A stretch of DNA of 64,000 bases from Phycomyces blakesleeanus NRRL 1555(-) (lineage: Eukaryota > Mucoromycota > Mucoromycetes > Mucorales > Phycomycetaceae). The stretch is from assembly GCF_001638985.1 (NCBI RefSeq), contig NW_017265139.1, positions 1,240,001 through 1,304,000 of the forward strand. The letters run 5' to 3'. Below, one piece after another: positions 57,523 to 64,000 of this stretch; position 1 is the stretch's first letter; each line of letters begins with the position of its first letter. The position numbers and the translations under genes were made by a program. A model generated the notes under the pieces. The model made no database searches, was not told the origin of the DNA, and was given only the letters and a program-made list of their open reading frames with translations.

Positions 57523-57837
57523 TTTGTACTTTATAATAATATAATATAAGAGTAAAAGTAAGAGTAAGAAGAAAGTATAATATGCTTAGTAAGCTATAAA
57601 GAAGAATCAAAAGCGTCACGTGGTTAAAGTGTTTACATTTTTACTAGTAAAATTCTTACAAACTTTCACTGCTTAAAATTGTAACAAACTCCGCATACAA
57701 AATTGTTACAAAATCATTGTTTACATTGTTACGGATTACCCCTTTTTCTTAGGCTTTATAACTCCGTAAACTCCATATAGAACGCCAAAAAGCAGCATGA
57801 AAAATGTGGTTCATCGATGATTTTTATTGTCGGAGTG

Positions 57838-60057
57838 TATAATACAGACCTTGCACTATTTTTGGGACATACATATTAAAAAGAAGGCCATAGAATATGA
57901 GTAGAGTTCAAATATCTTTAAATAAAATCTCGACAGTAGACCAATATGTAATAAAATATGCACAGCAAAGCAGCGGCTATAGCTATGAGCGCGTGGGTAT
58001 TTCTTTTAGGAAGTACAAATCATACAGCTGATTAGTACACTACAGATATTTTTTTGTTTGTTTGAGATATTTATTTTTATTGAATTCTTTAAGCTGTATA
58101 CCCTTAAAATAAAATATATCTTACAGGGGAAAAAGTTGTAAGATACATTTGTATGCATATATGTTGAACAAAAAGTAAAAGCTATGTACATGACAGAATA
58201 AGACGTCAATAAACAGTAACCAATAAGCGAAGTGATAACATAACAAGAAAACCAACCAACAAAAGAAAAGAAGAAATAAGAAACCAAAAGATCAAAAAGA
58301 GGAGTACCTATCTAATTATGCGTAAAGCATATTGTAAAATAAACCGCATATACATTTTTGTTGTTGTTATTATAACCAAACTGTCAAAAGAAAACCAGAT
58401 AAAACAGTATTTAATATTTCTTGATTTTTATAAGCATGTTACTTACATTACTGCGAGTAATATATCAAAAAATATAGCATTGTCTTCTTTTGTGAGTGGA
58501 AGAGTGGGCATGTAAGGAAAGCTAGGATGTAAAGGGGAAATTAAGGATCATGAAGTAGTTTGGATATTCAGGATATTAGGGTTGCGTACTAATTTTTGTG
58601 CATAAAGAGACATTCGACTAAGACATGTTTACAATCTACGTTAGCTTGACTATAGAGACAATTACTAGGAAAATCTACAAGGCTCAAAACAAATGAATAG
58701 ACGAACGAATACAGAGAACGATAATCGGAGATAAAGATATGTAACCATGTCATGTATCAAATCACGTATTATGAATAACATTAACAGGGGTAGAAGCTAA
58801 AATAATATGCAGTGAAAATACAACAGGTAAAAGTTCAGCAAGGTTACATAAAAAACAACTTATGTTTGATTATATAAGCTGGAAAGAACGTAAAGTAAAT
58901 CCAACTAAGTGAGCCAAAGGAGCAAATGTATCAAAAAAATAAATAGGTTGGAGTACTCTTACTTTACAAACTATAATGATTAAAACGCAAATGAAACATA
59001 TATATATATATATATATATATATTACAAAGGGTCATATAACATTGAAAGAAATATATATCCAGGCAATAAAAGGTAAATCATGTTTAATTTGAAAACAGT
59101 GAAATATATTAAAGGAATAAAATGATCGGAGGATATTAAAGAGAAGGAAAGTATCACGGTAACCAGATAATTTGCTGTTTGTACTACTGGATTAAGTATG
59201 TCAATACGCCACACTAGACAGTAAGGCAAAAACCTGCACACTTCACATCTACAATAATGCTTTGCATAATGTACTTTAACGCTTAATGAAACAGGTTTGC
59301 TTCTTTAAAAAAATATACAAGGTGAAAGACATAATGTACCCCAAATAAGCCAGGAATGTGAATAATTATAGCATAATTACAAAAGAAGTGTAGTAAAGAT
59401 TCCCTTTGGTTTGATAAGCATAAAAGGTTGCGCTTAAGCTAATTTTACCCCTTCTAAATTGTGAGATTGAAGATATTCAAAATAAACAATACATATATAT
59501 ATATAATGTATATGTGCAAACATATCAGGGTATTATTGTATGCTTAAAAGCTTTACATGAAAGATACAGTCATGTCTCCCATAAAGTAAGGGGTGTTATG
59601 TGATGCATGATTTAATGTCATCATTTGTTAGAAGGTTGAGTTATAGCTATATCCTAGGATTTTAGCCATCCTCTCTCAGAGAACCACAAAACATTTTGTT
59701 ATCCTCAAGGGACCTTTATAAAAAGTCATCATATTATATTATTGATACTACTATTTTGGCTGTTGGTACCTATTAAATTAAATACTATTGGATACATATA
59801 AAGTTTGACATGCATTGTTTATAGTGTATCACAAACGAGTAGTTGGGCAAGGATATCAAGTTTCTACTAGCAAGAAAAAGCCGCTATTCACACATGCATA
59901 TCTAATTATAGAAGAAAATAACACTTGAATTCTATATAATAAGCATACATCTTATGTATATATATTTTTTAAAAAATCTATATCCTTCTATACATATATA
60001 AAGCTTTCTTCTTTTATCTATTTTATTGACAGAAATATACCATATCACTATAAAGAA
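57838..60057. other. non-coding with possible decayed coding remnant (58550-59280)
   Basis: The minus strand of about 58550-59280 translates, with scattered stops, into a Leu/Ile/Phe/Ser-rich run (for example FAPLAHLVGFTLRSFQ and SCFLCNLAELLPVVFSLH). It could be an old retroelement 3' part, but I cannot assign it. TA repeats lie at 58998-59023. The last ~100 bases before 60058 are the likely leader of the methyltransferase. Confidence 0.35.
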
Positions 60058-61398
60058 ATGCTTACCTACTTTGCCCTATCTAATGATAATCCTGACTCTG
60101 TTGCTAAGCATGAAAGCGAAGACTTTGTTTACAAACCTTCACCAAATGTTGTATCAGATACAAAAGAACGTAGATATTACAGCAGTTCATCTCAAACTTA
60201 TATACTCCCCTGCGACGAAGAAGAGCAGTATCGTCTAAACATGGTTTGTACTGTTGTTGTGCTTGAAACACAAAGAAATTTAGAATGCTGAATTGCTTAT
60301 ATTTCTTTAGCAACACATACTATTCGAAAAACTATTTGATGGGTAACCAATTATATATTCGGCAGAATTTATGTACTAACAAAGATATACACATGCACAT
60401 ATACACATATACATTTAGCCATGTGCTCTCTAGTGTAAAAAATAACTTGCAGCCTGGTTCTACAGTTGTCGATTTTGGATGTGGAACTGGAGCATGGGTG
60501 ATAGTAAGTTTTTTCACATATTGTGTATTGTATATGAAACTGATCCCATAGTATAGGATATGGCCAAGAGTTATCCAGACTCCACATTCATTGGAGTTGA
60601 TATTGCCAATGTTTTTCCTAATGACAATCTACCTCCAAACGTCAGCTTCTCAATCATGGATATTTCCAAGCCTTTGGACTTTAAAGACAATTCACTTGAT
60701 TTCGTCAATAGCCGTCTTCTTTTGGGAGGTCTCCAAAAAGAGAAATGGGCAACTATGCTTACAGAGTGGTATCGCATAGTCAAACCCGGAGGAATTGTGC
60801 AATTAATGGAGGTTGATTTTATGGTTTGTACCGTTTAACTTGAATCAATAAGGGAACTATTGAATAGGCATATATCTAACTGTTTCCATTTTCTTTTTTT
60901 ATTTTAAAAAAAGGCAGCGGATATAGTACCAGGTGCCGAGCGTTTTATTAAGGGCCGTAAGTGTACAATATGGCTATAATATTTCCAAAGTCAAACCGCC
61001 TAATTTCACTTATTATCATTTTTAGTTCATGACCTTATGGAGGAGAGAGGGTTGGATTTCTTTGTGGCCGTTAAGCTTCCTGCTTTATTACGCTGTAATG
61101 GATTTAATGTTGTCGAAAGAAATGCACGAAAAATGGAATTTTGTATGTATAAAAGCTGTCTATACATGAGCCTTTTACTTACATTATGATACACATAGAC
61201 GGTACCGACTTGAGTAAAATGGTAGCAGACAACTGGGATAGATTAAACCTTGGTTTCAAAGGAGGTTTGGTGAAGTATATCTGTCCTGAAGACCCAGATT
61301 CATATGAGGTGCTTTTAGAAGGAGGTATTAAGGCCTGTATTGAACAGCGTTGGTTTAAGAGAGCAGTTGGTGTAGTCGGCCGAAAGCCAGTAGTATAG
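60058..61398 (+). CDS. class I SAM-dependent methyltransferase
   Basis: Substrate unknown. About seven exons: the first at 60058-60243, a short one at about 60312-60341, then from about 60419, 60558, 60914, 61024, and a last one from about 61200 to 61398. Spliced motif I is TVVDFGCGTGAWVI, motif II FIGVDIANVF, then SFSIMDISKPLDFKDNSLDFVNSRLL (motif IV/post region, shown here in part) and RIVKPGGIVQLMEVDF (motif V/VI). The N-terminal ~60 aa (Ser/Tyr-rich, ending LPCDEEEQYRLNM) and the DEEEQ-x-R-L-N-M-Q-H linker resemble the LaeA/UMTA-like group in fungi, so a regulatory role is possible. Length about 310 aa. There is no biosynthetic cluster around it. Confidence 0.82.
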
Positions 61399-61409
61399 TA
61401 ATAGTTCTA

Positions 61410-61449
<40 letters not shown>

Positions 61450-62189
61450 CATACCTATATTATTTATATCATAAGAAATAAATTACATATATTTTATCAT
61501 TGTTGGATATTATTAGAATTAAAAAAAATTGACTAGGTACATAAAATATCTTTTTGTTAGAGAGATATTTTCTTCTTATATATAGGCATGTTGTTTATAT
61601 TTTATAGAATAAGGTCAAAGGTGAATGATCAAAAAGAGGTTTGTGCTATGAAACTATAATGTTTTGACAATCAAAGGCTATCATTTGTTGTAAGTGTAAG
61701 AATATATAGCTTGGATATTCCAAGTATAAAGGGTACTTCTTAGATTCTCTTGATTCATTTTTTTGTGTTTATTGTTTTGTTATTATAACTTACCTAGCTA
61801 TAGTGTAGTATCGTTCTGCCAAACAACCCCCGCTTTCATGCAGCTGTTCTGCTCTGTGGGATATGCAGTCAACCTTCAGAAACTTGACTGATTCTATTTT
61901 TGTGTGGAGTCAACCCCGGTTAAAATCAATTTCTTTTTGTTTTACTGCTACATACAACAGACTTCATGCCGATCGATTAACCACAGCAGAAGTTATAGTT
62001 GTCTAAACTTAGAATAACTTTCTTGCACATTGTCACATCCACTGTAAAGCAGTCATTTATTAGGAAATTAGAAAAGGAGGATATATTTATTTGTTTTTCT
62101 GTTCGGATCTTCCAAGTTCTCTAAGATACAATCTCTATGTGAGCTTTATATATATCAAAGTAAAAAGAGAAATATTAATAGTGAATATA
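61399..62189. other. intergenic, TA microsatellite and unassigned sequence
   Basis: TA repeats at 61413-61444 follow the methyltransferase. The rest shows no coding signal. Confidence 0.5.
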
Positions 62190-63247
62190 GCTGCCTTTTG
62201 CATCGATTGCCCATGCTCTCCACCGAACATGCTGAAAGTCCAACGTCAATATTCTCCAACAATCTTTGGATCATAGCCTTTAAATCCATTAAATTATTTA
62301 TATCAACTCTTATTCAATATAACCCGGGGTTTAGAGCCCACCAAGCATGTTCAATTGGACTTAACTTTGTACTTCGTGTAGTATAGTATTCAAAACACTT
62401 AACACCGTGACCATATTTCTACCACTTTGTATATGAGCCAGTATGACAACTGACGTCGTCTTTCTTGAAGGGCGAACTTGGTGTCATGTTTGTCAATCAG
62501 ATTTTTAAAAAAAGAAAAAATGAAGGGAAGAAGTTCTGGGGAAAAATATTGGCGTACTCATCTTGGTTCACAGTGACCTCAATAAATGCAAATTATCTAA
62601 AGCCATCGACCCAAAAACATATTTAACTCATCACTTTACCCTTTTTCCACTTGTTCCCCGAGACTATAGGCCCTTTCGCATACCCTATAGCAGTCTTCTT
62701 CTTTTTCTAATAACTCGGGTGCCTCCAACGTTATACTCCAACTGCGAATCTATACTCATTAGACCAAGCTGCGTTCCTTTGTTGGCCATCTGTCAAATCG
62801 ATGTGGTTTGTGGTCCATTCTAATAGTTTTTTTGCTTATATCTTTCAGTTAAAACCGGATTGTTGGCTATAATATACGAGCCAAATGCAAGATGCCCGAA
62901 AGGACCGATTACAATAGTTTTACAGGCAATTATATCCATCTTATTCAGTACCAGTCTCAGATAATCATAGGAAGGAAATGAATCCTTTAGTACAATCTTC
63001 ACAAGATGTCTCTCATTTCTCTCGTTTTTTTTGTGTCCTTTTTTATCGAATTCGTAAAGGCATTGGTGATTTAGTTTTAGTAGATCTCTGAATAATACTT
63101 TGAGCAGTTGTCACACGCAACTTTACAGCGTTAAAGATTGGTAGTAATGGGATTATTTCCAGCTAAGCATAAGTAAATATCACATCTACATTTGATTTTA
63201 TCAGCTTCATCATAAGGATTACGTCTTTTTGTTGATGTAGATGCCAT
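62190..63247 (-). pseudogene. decayed Tc1-like transposase, relative of the intact one
   Basis: Read on the minus strand from an ATG at 63247. Similarity to the intact transposase at 49989-51056 is clear at DNA level: CATGTTCAATTGGACTTAA near 62346 against CATGCTCAATTGGGTTCAA, and GCCAGTATGACAACTGACG near 62436 against CCAGTATGACAGCTAGCAC, followed in both by CTTCTTGGAATG-like sequence and TGGTGTCATGTT. Frameshifts and stops occur throughout (for example a stop soon after the start). Inactive. Termini not found. Confidence 0.8.
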
Positions 63248-63559
63248 CTTAATGCCGGGATCGTTTAATACAAAGGGAAAGTAAAAAAAAGAACAATGGC
63301 ATGATTACAGTGTATTGTCACCATCTGTTTCACTTTGTCATTTATCGTCTTGGAACGTCTACTTTTTGGTCTTAATTACATGTAAAATAAATAAGTAAAA
63401 GTAATCGTCTGAAATTCAAGCTATTTTCGCATTGAAAAAAAAAAAAAAAGAAAAAAAAAATTGTAATTGGAATGTCTGAAATTCAACCGAAAAAAAAGTA
63501 GCCATCTCTTTGTTTCTGCCATTTTTTTTATTACTATAGACAGATAACATTCATTCACC
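63248..63559. other. upstream region of WDR92-like gene
   Basis: Contains two A-runs at 63435-63460. Presumed promoter and leader. No gene. Confidence 0.45.
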
Positions 63560-64000
63560 ATGCAGGACATTCTTACTTTGATTACTAAAAATGTCTCATT
63601 CACACCGTATGATGTTGCTTGGATCCCAGCATCCACACGAGTATGCGCGATCGGTACAACAGAACGAGCAACTGGAAAGATCGCCATTTATACTATTCAG
63701 GACAACATGCTTTTTTTGGCAAATGAGGTGAATTTAAAGAGATATTAATATTAATATATATTAGCAACAGGCACATATATATATTTGAAAAAACACAATA
63801 CATTTTGTAGAGTATAGTAAGACTGAATAAATAAGAATTTCTTCCTTTTTATCTATATATAACATTAAATAGACAGAAACAGACACAGCTATTCGGTGTG
63901 GAACATTAGGAGCTGCTGATGCTCATACAAGACAATTGGCTACAGGTGATTTTGAAGGCCAATTACAACTGTGGTAAGTATCTTCTTTCTATTTGATGTT
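63560..64000 (+). CDS. WDR92: WDR92/DNAAF10-like WD40 protein, 5' part only
   Basis: In animals WDR92 (Monad) works with the R2TP/prefoldin-like cochaperone complex and in axonemal dynein preassembly. Exon 1 is 63560-63727, exon 2 is 63873-63973 with donor GTAAGT at 63974, and the gene runs off the window. The 89 aa visible match the WDR92 N-terminus in order and spacing: KNVSFTPYDVAWIPASTR, RATGKIAIYTIQ, AIRCGTLGAA, then RQLATGDFEGQLQLW, which closes the first WD repeat (LATGDF-x-G-x-L-x-x-W). Start chosen as the only ATG before the conserved block. Further exons lie beyond 64000. Confidence 0.85.

Larger units (their letters stand above)
51151..57786 (-). mobile_element. Helentron-like (Helitron2-type) rolling-circle transposon
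   Basis: Complete element read on the minus strand. The 5' end GGCGTTCTATAT (57786-57775) and the 3' end ATATAGAACGCC (51162-51151) are a perfect 12-bp inverted repeat. One base from that repeat at the 3' end is a hairpin, CCGA-loop-TCGG (51164-51176). There is no target-site duplication: the flanking bases on the minus strand are T on each side, as described for Helentron/Helitron2-type insertions. It encodes one large Rep-helicase-endonuclease protein split by a stop. Length 6636 bp. Confidence 0.85.
49818..57837 (-). mobile_element. Tc1-like transposon split by a nested Helentron
   Basis: The left end at 49818 (TA then CACTCC) and the right end at 57837 (GGAGTG then TA, i.e. CACTCC on the minus strand) form diverged inverted repeats. 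They match at about 26 of 33 positions by eye, including TATACACTCC and the AATCA-x-CGAT block. Removing the Helentron (51151-57786) leaves about 1384 bp, a normal Tc1 length, holding one transposase gene. TA dinucleotides flank both outer ends. The diverged ends keep confidence moderate. Confidence 0.65.

Noticed and set aside
58550..59280. Retroelement (LINE-type) C-terminal remnant on the minus strand
   Set aside because: Many stops and no Cys/His or catalytic motif I can defend; kept only as a low-confidence note in the intergenic entry.

Overview
The window is from an AT-rich, intron-rich fungal nuclear genome. Short GT-AG introns, a class IV-type chitin synthase, a PMT2-type protein O-mannosyltransferase, a Neugrin/Rrg9 homologue, very AT-rich intergenic DNA and plentiful Tc1/mariner-like and Helentron-like elements point to an early-diverging filamentous fungus, most likely Mucoromycotina/Mucorales. 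That placement is inference from gene content, not a database match. A 100-base run of N at 29581-29680 shows this is a scaffold with a gap.

Layout. 1-8 kb holds three forward genes: a TauD-like Fe(II)/2-oxoglutarate dioxygenase with a 7-nt microexon, a Cid1-like nucleotidyltransferase, and mitochondrial phenylalanyl-tRNA synthetase. 8-12.4 kb is gene-poor and holds a GTAACA microsatellite. 12.4-13.7 kb is a Ser-rich protein I do not recognise. 13.7-19.4 kb is non-coding and carries an 84-bp minisatellite and a small foldback element. 19.4-29 kb is gene-dense: RRG9/Neugrin-like, an NHP6-type HMG-box protein (reverse), chitin synthase, and a CBS-domain protein.

29.5-40.3 kb is a transposon graveyard. 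It contains the N gap, a broken Tc1/IS630-like element, two nearly identical ~295-bp MITEs whose 85-bp centres lie in opposite orientation relative to their arms, decayed LTR-type sequences forming a ~540-bp inverted repeat, and one conserved gene (class I glutamine amidotransferase) between the two MITEs. 40.3-46.7 kb returns to housekeeping genes: tRNA-Lys(CTT), the PP2A scaffold subunit A, and PMT2 (reverse).

46.7-58 kb is again mobile. It has a 221-bp Tc1-type MITE and then a nested structure: a ~1.4-kb Tc1-like transposon with an intact transposase frame, split near its transposase start by a 6.6-kb Helentron-like element. The Helentron has a HUH Rep, a Pif1-type helicase and an endonuclease-like C-terminus, with 12-bp terminal inverted repeats and a 3' hairpin. 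Its protein is interrupted by exactly one in-frame TGA. 60-61.4 kb is a SAM-dependent methyltransferase, 62.2-63.2 kb a decayed Tc1 transposase, and the window ends inside a WDR92/DNAAF10-like WD40 gene.

The genes are unlinked housekeeping functions (mitochondrial translation and respiration, cell wall, chromatin, phosphatase signalling, RNA tailing). No operon or biosynthetic cluster is seen. The novel material lies in the mobile-element structure. Exon boundaries were worked out by hand from splice sites, frame and family motifs.
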